Shown here in pieces: positions 36,487 to 49,700 of a DNA stretch of 64,000 nucleotides. The position numbers were made by a program, and so were the translations under genes. The notes beneath the pieces are model-generated. The model did not search any database, was not told where the DNA came from, and was given only the letters and a program-made list of their open reading frames with translations. The stretch is from Vibrio sp. FE10 (GTDB lineage: Bacteria > Pseudomonadota > Gammaproteobacteria > Enterobacterales > Vibrionaceae), in NCBI RefSeq assembly GCF_030297155.1, contig NZ_AP028067.1:1984001-2048000 (forward strand), written 5' to 3'. Within the stretch, counting starts at the first letter, position 1, and each line of letters opens with the position of its first letter.

Positions 36487-37680
36487 ATGACTCCTTCTAT
36501 TCATCTAGCTAAAGCCCGAGACAAATCGTTACGCCGCAAACACCCATGGGTATTTTCACGCGGTATCGATAAAGTTGAAGGCGAGCCACAACAAGGTGAA
36601 ACTGTAGACGTATATGCTCAAAATGGTCAGTGGCTTGCGAAAGCAGCTTACTCTCCTGCTTCTCAAATTCGAGCTCGTGTTTGGACATTTGAAAAGGAAG
36701 AAATCAATAAAGCGTTTTTCATCAAAAGATTTAAAGACGCACAATCACTGCGTGAAGATATTATCGAACGCGATGGTTTGACAGGATACCGCTTAACGGC
36801 GGCAGAATCTGACGGCCTGCCAGGTATCACTATCGACAAATACCAAGACTTCTTAGTTTGCCAACTACTGAGCGCTGGCGCGGAGTTCAACAAAAGTATT
36901 ATCGTTGAAGCGTTAGTTGAGTGCTTCCCTGATTGCAATATTTACGAACGCTCTGACGTAGCGGTTCGTAAAAAAGAAGGCTTGGAGCAAACTGTCGGTG
37001 TACTGCATGGCGAAGAGCCACCTAAATCAGTAATCATCGAAGAAAACGGCGTGAAGATCAGCGTGAACATCATGGAAGGTCATAAAACAGGCTTCTACAT
37101 GGATCAACGTGATAGCCGTAAAGAATCGATGAAGTACGTTAAAGGCAAAGATGTTCTTAACTGCTTCTCATACACTGGTGGTTTTGGTCTGTATGCCCTT
37201 AAGGGTGATGCAAAGCGTGTAATCAACGCAGATGTATCTCAACTGGCTCTTGATACAGCTAAGTTCAACGCTGAGCTGAATGAGTTCGACATCTCGAAAA
37301 AGCGTGCTGTATTCTTAAACGCAGACGTATTCAAACTACTTCGTGAATACCGAGATCAAGGTACTAAGTTTGATGTCGTTATCATGGATCCACCAAAGTT
37401 CGTTTCAAGCAAAAACAACCTAACATCAGGTGCTAACGGCTATAAAGACGTTAACATGTTAGCGATGCAAATCCTGAAGCCAGGTGGAACACTACTTACC
37501 TACTCTTGCTCAGGTTTGATGGGTGCTGACCTATTCCAAAAAATTATTGCTGATGCCGCTCTAGATGCAGGCAGAACAGTGAAATTTGTTGAACGCTTCG
37601 AGCAAGCTGCCGATCACTTGATCGATACAGCTTACCCAGAAGGTTTCTACTTGAAAGGTTTCGCTTGTAAGGTGCTTTAA
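36487..37680 (+). CDS. rlmI: 23S rRNA (cytosine-C5-1962) methyltransferase RlmI
   Basis: Makes m5C1962 in 23S rRNA. The 397 residues comprise an N-terminal PUA domain (about 1-75, with [15 protein letters not shown]), a beta-hairpin linker, and the SAM methyltransferase core: [15 protein letters not shown] (SAM-binding), [12 protein letters not shown] and LTYSCSGLM, whose cysteine is the expected nucleophile. The yccA, tusE, acyP, rlmI grouping is conserved with E. coli. Convergent with the giant adhesin gene; both end at the hairpin at 37725. Confidence 0.96.
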   Translation: MTPSIHLAKARDKSLRRKHPWVFSRGIDKVEGEPQQGETVDVYAQNGQWLAKAAYSPASQIRARVWTFEKEEINKAFFIKRFKDAQSLREDIIERDGLTGYRLTAAESDGLPGITIDKYQDFLVCQLLSAGAEFNKSIIVEALVECFPDCNIYERSDVAVRKKEGLEQTVGVLHGEEPPKSVIIEENGVKISVNIMEGHKTGFYMDQRDSRKESMKYVKGKDVLNCFSYTGGFGLYALKGDAKRVINADVSQLALDTAKFNAELNEFDISKKRAVFLNADVFKLLREYRDQGTKFDVVIMDPPKFVSSKNNLTSGANGYKDVNMLAMQILKPGGTLLTYSCSGLMGADLFQKIIADAALDAGRTVKFVERFEQAADHLIDTAYPEGFYLKGFACKVL

Positions 37681-37724
37681 TTTTAGAGTCTTAGAATCAA
37701 GCTTCTATAGCAAAACAGATGTAT

Positions 37725-37752
37725 TAAAAAAGGGCCTTTCGGCCCTTTTTTG
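37725..37752 (+). terminator. Bidirectional terminator between rlmI and the giant adhesin gene
   Basis: AAAAAAGGGCC, loop TTTC, GGCCCTTTTTT: a symmetrical stem with A and T runs on both sides, ending one base before the adhesin stop codon. It can stop transcription from either direction. Confidence 0.9.
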
Positions 37753-40700
37753 TTATTGGTCTGGTAAGTTCACAAAGAGTTGATTAACCAAGTTACTCAA
37801 ATCACTACTTATCACACTGCCATCGCCTTGAGCGTTCACAGAGTCAAACTGATTCCCCGTATTATCAAGTACAATCGTTTGAGTTTGACCACTGTTACCT
37901 GAATCTTCAGAAATAGTGATCACTAAGTCCTTATCCCCTCCACCGTTATCCACTTTTTCAATAGCGATGTGTTCTAAAAGATCTGACATATTATTCTCAG
38001 TCGGCAGCAGTTGAGAGATATCCAAATGGTCTTCACCCAAAGCAAAGTCGGTAATGGTATCAACATCGCCTTGGAATGGTTGGTCAACCCATTGGAACAA
38101 GTCATCACCTTCTCCACCAACTAAGATATCGTCTCCTAGCCCACCGATAAGCGTATCTTCACCACCTTGGCCATAGAGAATATCGTCTCCTTCGCCGCCA
38201 GATAAAATGTCATCCTTATCGTTGGCTCGAGATTGGTCAAAGTCTTGTACATTGTCAGAAATATAATCGTGAATATCTCGCGCTGACACCGAAGACAATT
38301 GCTCACCAGTTTCCTGAGCTACATATTTCTGTATCGCTGCGACACCTTGACCTGAAATACCGTCAAATTGCACTAAGTCTCCGAACATGATGTCATCACC
38401 AGCTAAAGCATCAATTTGATCTTCACCTTGCAATAAACTCACTTCTTTACCAAGAATAACCTCTGACAATTTCGTTACGTCTATTGACGTTTCAACTAGG
38501 CCATCAGAGTCGTAATCTTCGAGAACATCTTCATCTAATGAGTTACCGAGCCCAATAGCGTCAACAGATGACATCAATGCGAGCAATTGATACATATGCT
38601 GACCTTGTTTATTAACGCCACCCTTATCATAGTAATCGTAAGAATTGCCATTAATGCTTAAATCACCAATTCTATCTCCTGTTAATGGTGAATATAGCTT
38701 GGCCTTATCGTCAATTAATACATTACCTTTATAATTAACAACGCCACTTGTATATCCGGCAGGCAATAAATCAGCCAGTGTTATAACTTGGTTCGTACTC
38801 AGATCATAATCGATCAATATTTCATCGAACTCACTTTTCATTAACCTACTGTCAGTAAAGGAAGTCGGCTCACCGTCAGAAATGAAATATGAAATGTTGT
38901 TCCCACCGCTTTGGTCAGCGAACCATTCAACAGCAGATTGGAATCCAGCTTCATAATTGGTACCACCTCCGCCAGCATCAGTGATCGCATCAAGTGCTGC
39001 GACGAACTGCTCTCTTGGGTTTTGACTGCTCAAGTCGACAGATACTGACGTATTTGAATTGTCTGAAAAATCCGTTATTAGAATATTAACTTGGCCGGAA
39101 TGTTGCCCCTGAGAGCTAGCTAAAATCGCATCAAAAACAACCAACAGTTCATCTTTTGCGGTTTCAACATCTCTTCCCATGCTGCCCGACGTATCGAGAA
39201 TAAACGCGATGTTGTAATCCTCACCAGCAACAATTTGAATCCCTTGAACGTCACCAACAATCAAATCGTTGTTCTCTGTCCCTTTGATATTATCATCACC
39301 GTGAGAGCCAGATTCCAAATCATAGCTTCTGAAACTTATATCTGCTGACGTGTTAGTTATTGCTTCATCACTATTAACCGATTCAGAGGATGAGGCAGAT
39401 ACAGCAAGCTCAAAGTCTAGGTCTCCTTCATAAGAGTAAGGAATGCGAAGCTCTGCACTAACATCACCAGAAACAGGTATAACAATAGAATATGATCCAT
39501 CAATGTTTGGAGATATAAGCTGTCCCCCGATGTACAACTCAACGCCTTGAGGTATACCTACAAGAGTAAATTCATTACCTAACGATTCACTTCCATCGTT
39601 ATCAACAAGTTCCGCTGAAATATCTAGTGGTATTACACTATCTTGAAGAACCGTATATTCTCCAGTCTCATTATCAATCTCGATTATCGAATCCGAGAAA
39701 ATAATACGTTCAATACCATATAAATGGTCACCATCTTCGGTGGAAGGCGAATTATCACTAGATGTGTCTCTTTCAAGAGAATCTTTAACTAACCAATAAG
39801 GTACTTGGCTATGTTCTAGGCCTCTAAAATCAAGCTCGTATTCAGACAATTTGCCTTGATAGATAACAGTATCAGTTTCAACTTCGCTATCCTGAGACCC
39901 ATTACCACCATAAAACGAATCGTTGCCACTAGTCCCAACAAACGTATCGCTACCCTGTTGACTCAAGTTAACGGCTTGCTGATCGCCAACAAACTGCTGA
40001 GCCGCCGCATTGTCAGGTGCAATCATCAAGTCATCACCTTGATTGCCATCATTAAAACCTGGAGACTGGTCAACATGGTCGAAATTAATACCACCAATAG
40101 ATGTCTCACCGTTACTTACAAGGTTTCTAATATCGCTAGGTGATGTACCGAAATCAGGCACAGCTTGTGATTGTTGCAACTCCCCGACCGCAATAGTTAT
40201 ACGAGGAGCATCAGCAACCGCACTGACCGTAATATCGAGAGTATCGCTTACACCAGTGTTTGTAGTGTAAGTCACTGTCGGAACGTTACCTGACCAATGC
40301 TCAGATGGTACAAACGAGTAACTACCATCTTGCTCAACCGTCAACTCACCACCGGTTAGCGTGATAGTGTCACCAACGTTATAGGAAGTTCCTCCTACTT
40401 CAATTGACTGCAGTGATAATGTGTTATCTGTATCAGTATCGTTTGCTAACACGTTACCAGAGATACTTGTATCTTCATCTACAGTACGAGTATCTGGCTG
40501 CGTATTTGTAGCATTGTATTCATGAACAACCACATCAATACTGGTCGTAGTCGTAGCAGTACTTGCTGAGTCCTTTTCACTAGCGATCGCTTCTACATCA
40601 ATAGTAAAATCGTCGTGACTTCCCGAAGGCGGTAAGACCGTTAGACTTGTCATATCCCAACTACTGATATCAAATGTCTCATTGGTAGTAGTGAATGTGT

Positions 40701-43700
40701 GAGAATTAACTCCATCACTTAGCTCAGAACCAATAGGGAAACCACTAACATTGACAGCCAAACTTTCAGAACCATCAGTATCATTTAAAGATGCTTGCAG
40801 CTCTGTCAGTGGAATACGTGTGTCTTGTGGACCTTCATTCGTTGTATAGACTTGATAGAACTCAACGCCATTTTCGTTTATTAGTTGTGATGTACGTATG
40901 TCAATATTATCGAGCTGAGATACATCACTGACTACGCCAAAGTTTGTGTTGTCTAAGTTGACAGGGCTCGCGCCATCTACAGAAACATTGACATCGAAAT
41001 TACCAGGGCCACTTTGGTTATGATGGTAAATTTCTATCGGATAAAAACCAGAAACAGTTGGGGTGAATGCTCCACCTTGAATACTCCCGCGACTGTCGCC
41101 CCATCGAGCATCATCTGTAAGTTCTCCGCCGATTTTTATCGCTAAACTGTCGTCTGCTTTACCAACGAAATCATAAGATGTACCGGCTTCTAGATAAATT
41201 AGACCAGTGATTAGTGTAGCTTGACCAGCTCCTTGACTAGGGTCTCGGACGTCATTCGTATTGCTTGAAGAGGCACTATTCGCATCCAAATCATCGATGA
41301 CATTAATCAAGGTATCAGGGTCAACACCATTACCAACACCATATTGAGAACCAACAGAGACACCATTCCACATACTTACGTTGAATTGTTGGCCCGGAAG
41401 TTCAATTCCATCAATGCTGGTTAACAAGTTAGGGGCATCAGCAATTGGAGTAACATTTATCGCGACAGTCGACTCTTCGCCTATATTTACACCATCCGTT
41501 GGTTTGAAACCAATCTGTGCATAATCTTGTTGTTGGTCGCCGATACCTGGGGTTGAGTGACTATCGTACCCAGATTCATCTTCATCCGGAGTGAATCGAA
41601 CTCTATCTGCATCAAATTCGCCCTTGTCGATAACTTGACCAACCGAAATGTCATGCCACTGACCATCATCACCGAAATACTCAAACTGACCGTTATCTGG
41701 CAAATCGGTAATCTCGATACCTAGAGCTGAATCAGGTGAATCAACATCGCTTATTCCAAAGGAATCCCACTCGATGAAGGTAGATGTGTCTTCGTTTGTG
41801 TCAACCACACCATCAGAGGCAATAGGTGACTCATTCAGGTTCTGCTCGTTCAGCGTCACGTCGATTTCGGTCGACTTCACATCGCCAAGACCGCCCGCTT
41901 CTGTCGCCGTCACTTTCAGATTGTGCACGTTCGCCAGCGCTTCGAAGTCGTTCGACGCGGCCAACACACCCGCATCCGTTAGGGTAATCGCACCCGTTGA
42001 AGCGTTGATTTCGAACCAGCCGTTGTCGTTACCCGACGTGATGCTGTACGTCACCGACTCACCGTCCGCGTCTGTCGCACTCACGGTGCCGATCACGGTC
42101 GTGCCGTCTAGGTTCTCGTTGTAGCTGAAGCTGTATTCACCGTCGTCGTTGGTCCCAGTGAACTCCGGCGCGTTGTCGTCCAGGTTCTGCTCGTTCAGCG
42201 TCACGTCGATTTCGGTCGACTTCACATCGCCAAGACCGCCCGCTTCTGTCGCCGTCACTTTCAGATTGTGCACGTTCGCCAGCGCTTCGAAGTCGTTCGA
42301 CGCGGCCAACACACCCGCATCCGTTAGGGTAATCGCACCCGTTGAAGCGTTGATTTCGAACCAGCCGTTGTCGTTACCCGACGTGATGCTGTACGTCACC
42401 GACTCACCGTCCGCGTCTGTCGCACTCACGGTGCCGATCACGGTCGTGCCGTCTAGGTTCTCGTTGTAGCTGAAGCTGTATTCACCGTCGTCGTTGGTCC
42501 CAGTGAACTCCGGCGCGTTGTCGTCCAGGTTCTGCTCGTTCAGCGTCACGTCGATTTCGGTCGACTTCACATCGCCAAGACCGCCCGCTTCTGTCGCCGT
42601 CACTTTCAGATTGTGCACGTTCGCCAGCGCTTCGAAGTCGTTCGACGCGGCCAACACACCCGCATCCGTTAGGGTAATCGCACCCGTTGAAGCGTTGATT
42701 TCGAACCAGCCGTTGTCGTTACCCGACGTGATGCTGTACGTCACCGACTCACCGTCCGCGTCTGTCGCACTCACGGTGCCGATCACGGTCGTGCCGTCTA
42801 GGTTCTCGTTGTAGCTGAAGCTGTATTCACCGTCGTCGTTGGTCCCAGTGAACTCCGGCGCGTTGTCGTCCAGGTTCTGCTCGTTCAGCGTCACGTCGAT
42901 TTCGGTCGACTTCACATCGCCAAGACCGCCCGCTTCTGTCGCCGTCACTTTCAGATTGTGCACGTTCGCCAGCGCTTCGAAGTCGTTCGACGCGGCCAAC
43001 ACACCCGCATCCGTTAGGGTAATCGCACCCGTTGAAGCGTTGATTTCGAACCAGCCGTTGTCGTTACCCGACGTGATGCTGTACGTCACCGACTCACCGT
43101 CCGCGTCTGTCGCACTCACGGTGCCGATCACGGTCGTGCCGTCTAGGTTCTCGTTGTAGCTGAAGCTGTATTCACCGTCGTCGTTGGTCCCAGTGAACTC
43201 CGGCGCGTTGTCGTCCAGGTTCTGCTCGTTCAGCGTCACGTCGATTTCGGTCGACTTCACATCGCCAAGACCGCCCGCTTCTGTCGCCGTCACTTTCAGA
43301 TTGTGCACGTTCGCCAGCGCTTCGAAGTCGTTCGACGCGGCCAACACACCCGCATCCGTTAGGGTAATCGCACCCGTTGAAGCGTTGATTTCGAACCAGC
43401 CGTTGTCGTTACCCGACGTGATGCTGTACGTCACCGACTCACCGTCCGCGTCTGTCGCACTCACGGTGCCGATCACGGTCGTGCCGTCTAGGTTCTCGTT
43501 GTAGCTGAAGCTGTATTCACCGTCGTCGTTGGTCCCAGTGAACTCCGGCGCGTTGTCGTCCAGGTTCTGCTCGTTCAGCGTCACGTCGATTTCGGTCGAC
43601 TTCACATCGCCAAGACCGCCCGCTTCTGTCGCCGTCACTTTCAGATTGTGCACGTTCGCCAGCGCTTCGAAGTCGTTCGACGCGGCCAACACACCCGCAT

Positions 43701-46700
43701 CCGTTAGGGTAATCGCACCCGTTGAAGCGTTGATTTCGAACCAGCCGTTGTCGTTACCCGACGTGATGCTGTACGTCACCGACTCACCGTCCGCGTCTGT
43801 CGCACTCACGGTGCCGATCACGGTCGTGCCGTCTAGGTTCTCGTTGTAGCTGAAGCTGTATTCACCGTCGTCGTTGGTCCCAGTGAACTCCGGCGCGTTG
43901 TCGTCCAGGTTCTGCTCGTTCAGCGTCACGTCGATTTCGGTCGACTTCACATCGCCAAGACCGCCCGCTTCTGTCGCCGTCACTTTCAGATTGTGCACGT
44001 TCGCCAGCGCTTCGAAGTCGTTCGACGCGGCCAACACACCCGCATCCGTTAGGGTAATCGCACCCGTTGAAGCGTTGATTTCGAACCAGCCGTTGTCGTT
44101 ACCCGACGTGATGCTGTACGTCACCGACTCACCGTCCGCGTCTGTCGCACTCACGGTGCCGATCACGGTCGTGCCGTCTAGGTTCTCGTTGTAGCTGAAG
44201 CTGTATTCACCGTCGTCGTTGGTCCCAGTGAACTCCGGCGCGTTGTCGTCCAGGTTCTGCTCGTTCAGCGTCACGTCGATTTCGGTCGACTTCACATCGC
44301 CAAGACCGCCCGCTTCTGTCGCCGTCACTTTCAGATTGTGCACGTTCGCCAGCGCTTCGAAGTCGTTCGACGCGGCCAACACACCCGCATCCGTTAGGGT
44401 AATCGCACCCGTTGAAGCGTTGATTTCGAACCAGCCGTTGTCGTTACCCGACGTGATGCTGTACGTCACCGACTCACCGTCCGCGTCTGTCGCACTCACG
44501 GTGCCGATCACGGTCGTGCCGTCTAGGTTCTCGTTGTAGCTGAAGCTGTATTCACCGTCGTCGTTGGTCCCAGTGAACTCCGGCGCGTTGTCGTCCAGGT
44601 TCTGCTCGTTCAGCGTCACGTCGATTTCGGTCGACTTCACATCGCCAAGACCGCCCGCTTCTGTCGCCGTCACTTTCAGATTGTGCACGTTCGCCAGCGC
44701 TTCGAAGTCGTTCGACGCGGCCAACACACCCGCATCCGTTAGGGTAATCGCACCCGTTGAAGCGTTGATTTCGAACCAGCCGTTGTCGTTACCCGACGTG
44801 ATGCTGTACGTCACCGACTCACCGTCCGCGTCTGTCGCACTCACGGTGCCGATCACGGTCGTGCCGTCTAGGTTCTCGTTGTAGCTGAAGCTGTATTCAC
44901 CGTCGTCGTTGGTCCCAGTGAACTCCGGCGCGTTGTCGTCCAGGTTCTGCTCGTTCAGCGTCACGTCGATTTCGGTCGACTTCACATCGCCAAGACCGCC
45001 CGCTTCTGTCGCCGTCACTTTCAGATTGTGCACGTTCGCCAGCGCTTCGAAGTCGTTCGACGCGGCCAACACACCCGCATCCGTTAGGGTAATCGCACCC
45101 GTTGAAGCGTTGATTTCGAACCAGCCGTTGTCGTTACCCGACGTGATGCTGTACGTCACCGACTCACCGTCCGCGTCTGTCGCACTCACGGTGCCGATCA
45201 CGGTCGTGCCGTCTAGGTTCTCGTTGTAGCTGAAGCTGTATTCACCGTCGTCGTTGGTCCCAGTGAACTCCGGCGCGTTGTCGTCCAGGTTCTGCTCGTT
45301 CAGCGTCACGTCGATTTCGGTCGACTTCACATCGCCAAGACCGCCCGCTTCTGTCGCCGTCACTTTCAGATTGTGCACGTTCGCCAGCGCTTCGAAGTCG
45401 TTCGACGCGGCCAACACACCCGCATCCGTTAGGGTAATCGCACCCGTTGAAGCGTTGATTTCGAACCAGCCGTTGTCGTTACCCGACGTGATGCTGTACG
45501 TCACCGACTCACCGTCCGCGTCTGTCGCACTCACGGTGCCGATCACGGTCGTGCCGTCTAGGTTCTCGTTGTAGCTGAAGCTGTATTCACCGTCGTCGTT
45601 GGTCCCAGTGAACTCCGGCGCGTTGTCGTCCAGGTTCTGCTCGTTCAGCGTCACGTCGATTTCGGTCGACTTCACATCGCCAAGACCGCCCGCTTCTGTC
45701 GCCGTCACTTTCAGATTGTGCACGTTCGCCAGCGCTTCGAAGTCGTTCGACGCGGCCAACACACCCGCATCCGTTAGGGTAATCGCACCCGTTGAAGCGT
45801 TGATTTCGAACCAGCCGTTGTCGTTACCCGACGTGATGCTGTACGTCACCGACTCACCGTCCGCGTCTGTCGCACTCACGGTGCCGATCACGGTCGTGCC
45901 GTCTAGGTTCTCGTTGTAGCTGAAGCTGTATTCACCGTCGTCGTTGGTCCCAGTGAACTCCGGCGCGTTGTCGTCCAGGTTCTGCTCGTTCAGCGTCACG
46001 TCGATTTCGGTCGACTTCACATCGCCAAGACCGCCCGCTTCTGTCGCCGTCACTTTCAGATTGTGCACGTTCGCCAGCGCTTCGAAGTCGTTCGACGCGG
46101 CCAACACACCCGCATCCGTTAGGGTAATCGCACCCGTTGAAGCGTTGATTTCGAACCAGCCGTTGTCGTTACCCGACGTGATGCTGTACGTCACCGACTC
46201 ACCGTCCGCGTCTGTCGCACTCACGGTGCCGATCACGGTCGTGCCGTCTAGGTTCTCGTTGTAGCTGAAGCTGTATTCACCGTCGTCGTTGGTCCCAGTG
46301 AACTCCGGCGCGTTGTCGTCCAGGTTCTGCTCGTTCAGCGTCACGTCGATTTCGGTCGACTTCACATCGCCAAGACCGCCCGCTTCTGTCGCCGTCACTT
46401 TCAGATTGTGCACGTTCGCCAGCGCTTCGAAGTCGTTCGACGCGGCCAACACACCCGCATCCGTTAGGGTAATCGCACCCGTTGAAGCGTTGATTTCGAA
46501 CCAGCCGTTGTCGTTACCCGACGTGATGCTGTACGTCACCGACTCACCGTCCGCGTCTGTCGCACTCACGGTGCCGATCACGGTCGTGCCGTCTAGGTTC
46601 TCGTTGTAGCTGAAGCTGTATTCACCGTCGTCGTTGGTCCCAGTGAACTCCGGCGCGTTGTCGTCCAGGTTCTGCTCGTTCAGCGTCACGTCGATTTCGG

Positions 46701-49700
46701 TCGACTTCACATCGCCAAGACCGCCCGCTTCTGTCGCCGTCACTTTCAGATTGTGCACGTTCGCCAGCGCTTCGAAGTCGTTCGACGCGGCCAACACACC
46801 CGCATCCGTTAGGGTAATCGCACCCGTTGAAGCGTTGATTTCGAACCAGCCGTTGTCGTTACCCGACGTGATGCTGTACGTCACCGACTCACCGTCCGCG
46901 TCTGTCGCACTCACGGTGCCGATCACGGTCGTGCCGTCTAGGTTCTCGTTGTAGCTGAAGCTGTATTCACCGTCGTCGTTGGTCCCAGTGAACTCCGGCG
47001 CGTTGTCGTCCAGGTTCTGCTCGTTCAGCGTCACGTCGATTTCGGTCGACTTCACATCGCCAAGACCGCCCGCTTCTGTCGCCGTCACTTTCAGATTGTG
47101 CACGTTCGCCAGCGCTTCGAAGTCGTTCGACGCGGCCAACACACCCGCATCCGTTAGGGTAATCGCACCCGTTGAAGCGTTGATTTCGAACCAGCCGTTG
47201 TCGTTACCCGACGTGATGCTGTACGTCACCGACTCACCGTCCGCGTCTGTCGCACTCACGGTGCCGATCACGGTCGTGCCGTCTAGGTTCTCGTTGTAGC
47301 TGAAGCTGTATTCACCGTCGTCGTTGGTCCCAGTGAACTCCGGCGCGTTGTCGTCCAGGTTCTGCTCGTTCAGCGTCACGTCGATTTCGGTCGACTTCAC
47401 ATCGCCAAGACCGCCCGCTTCTGTCGCCGTCACTTTCAGATTGTGCACGTTCGCCAGCGCTTCGAAGTCGTTCGACGCGGCCAACACACCCGCATCCGTT
47501 AGGGTAATCGCACCCGTTGAAGCGTTGATTTCGAACCAGCCGTTGTCGTTACCCGACGTGATGCTGTACGTCACCGACTCACCGTCCGCGTCTGTCGCAC
47601 TCACGGTGCCGATCACGGTCGTGCCGTCTAGGTTCTCGTTGTAGCTGAAGCTGTATTCACCGTCGTCGTTGGTCCCAGTGAACTCCGGCGCGTTGTCGTC
47701 CAGGTTCTGCTCGTTCAGCGTCACGTCGATTTCGGTCGACTTCACATCGCCAAGACCGCCCGCTTCTGTCGCCGTCACTTTCAGATTGTGCACGTTCGCC
47801 AGCGCTTCGAAGTCGTTCGACGCGGCCAACACACCCGCATCCGTTAGGGTAATCGCACCCGTTGAAGCGTTGATTTCGAACCAGCCGTTGTCGTTACCCG
47901 ACGTGATGCTGTACGTCACCGACTCACCGTCCGCGTCTGTCGCACTCACGGTGCCGATCACGGTCGTGCCGTCTAGGTTCTCGTTGTAGCTGAAGCTGTA
48001 TTCACCGTCGTCGTTGGTCCCAGTGAACTCCGGCGCGTTGTCGTCCAGGTTCTGCTCGTTCAGCGTCACGTCGATTTCGGTCGACTTCACATCGCCAAGA
48101 CCGCCCGCTTCTGTCGCCGTCACTTTCAGATTGTGCACGTTCGCCAGCGCTTCGAAGTCGTTCGACGCGGCCAACACACCCGCATCCGTTAGGGTAATCG
48201 CACCCGTTGAAGCGTTGATTTCGAACCAGCCGTTGTCGTTACCCGACGTGATGCTGTACGTCACCGACTCACCGTCCGCGTCTGTCGCACTCACGGTGCC
48301 GATCACGGTCGTGCCGTCTAGGTTCTCGTTGTAGCTGAAGCTGTATTCACCGTCGTCGTTGGTCCCAGTGAACTCCGGCGCGTTGTCGTCCAGGTTCTGC
48401 TCGTTCAGCGTCACGTCGATTTCGGTCGACTTCACATCGCCAAGACCGCCCGCTTCTGTCGCCGTCACTTTCAGATTGTGCACGTTCGCCAGCGCTTCGA
48501 AGTCGTTCGACGCGGCCAACACACCCGCATCCGTTAGGGTAATCGCACCCGTTGAAGCGTTGATTTCGAACCAGCCGTTGTCGTTACCCGACGTGATGCT
48601 GTACGTCACCGACTCACCGTCCGCGTCTGTCGCACTCACGGTGCCGATCACGGTCGTGCCGTCTAGGTTCTCGTTGTAGCTGAAGCTGTATTCACCGTCG
48701 TCGTTGGTCCCAGTGAACTCCGGCGCGTTGTCGTCCAGGTTCTGCTCGTTCAGCGTCACGTCGATTTCGGTCGACTTCACATCGCCAAGACCGCCCGCTT
48801 CTGTCGCCGTCACTTTCAGATTGTGCACGTTCGCCAGCGCTTCGAAGTCGTTCGACGCGGCCAACACACCCGCATCCGTTAGGGTAATCGCACCCGTTGA
48901 AGCGTTGATTTCGAACCAGCCGTTGTCGTTACCCGACGTGATGCTGTACGTCACCGACTCACCGTCCGCGTCTGTCGCACTCACGGTGCCGATCACGGTC
49001 GTGCCGTCTAGGTTCTCGTTGTAGCTGAAGCTGTATTCACCGTCGTCGTTGGTCCCAGTGAACTCCGGCGCGTTGTCGTCCAGGTTCTGCTCGTTCAGCG
49101 TCACGTCGATTTCGGTCGACTTCACATCGCCAAGACCGCCCGCTTCTGTCGCCGTCACTTTCAGATTGTGCACGTTCGCCAGCGCTTCGAAGTCGTTCGA
49201 CGCGGCCAACACACCCGCATCCGTTAGGGTAATCGCACCCGTTGAAGCGTTGATTTCGAACCAGCCGTTGTCGTTACCCGACGTGATGCTGTACGTCACC
49301 GACTCACCGTCCGCGTCTGTCGCACTCACGGTGCCGATCACGGTCGTGCCGTCTAGGTTCTCGTTGTAGCTGAAGCTGTATTCACCGTCGTCGTTGGTCC
49401 CAGTGAACTCCGGCGCGTTGTCGTCCAGGTTCTGCTCGTTCAGCGTCACGTCGATTTCGGTCGACTTCACATCGCCAAGACCGCCCGCTTCTGTCGCCGT
49501 CACTTTCAGATTGTGCACGTTCGCCAGCGCTTCGAAGTCGTTCGACGCGGCCAACACACCCGCATCCGTTAGGGTAATCGCACCCGTTGAAGCGTTGATT
49601 TCGAACCAGCCGTTGTCGTTACCCGACGTGATGCTGTACGTCACCGACTCACCGTCCGCGTCTGTCGCACTCACGGTGCCGATCACGGTCGTGCCGTCTA

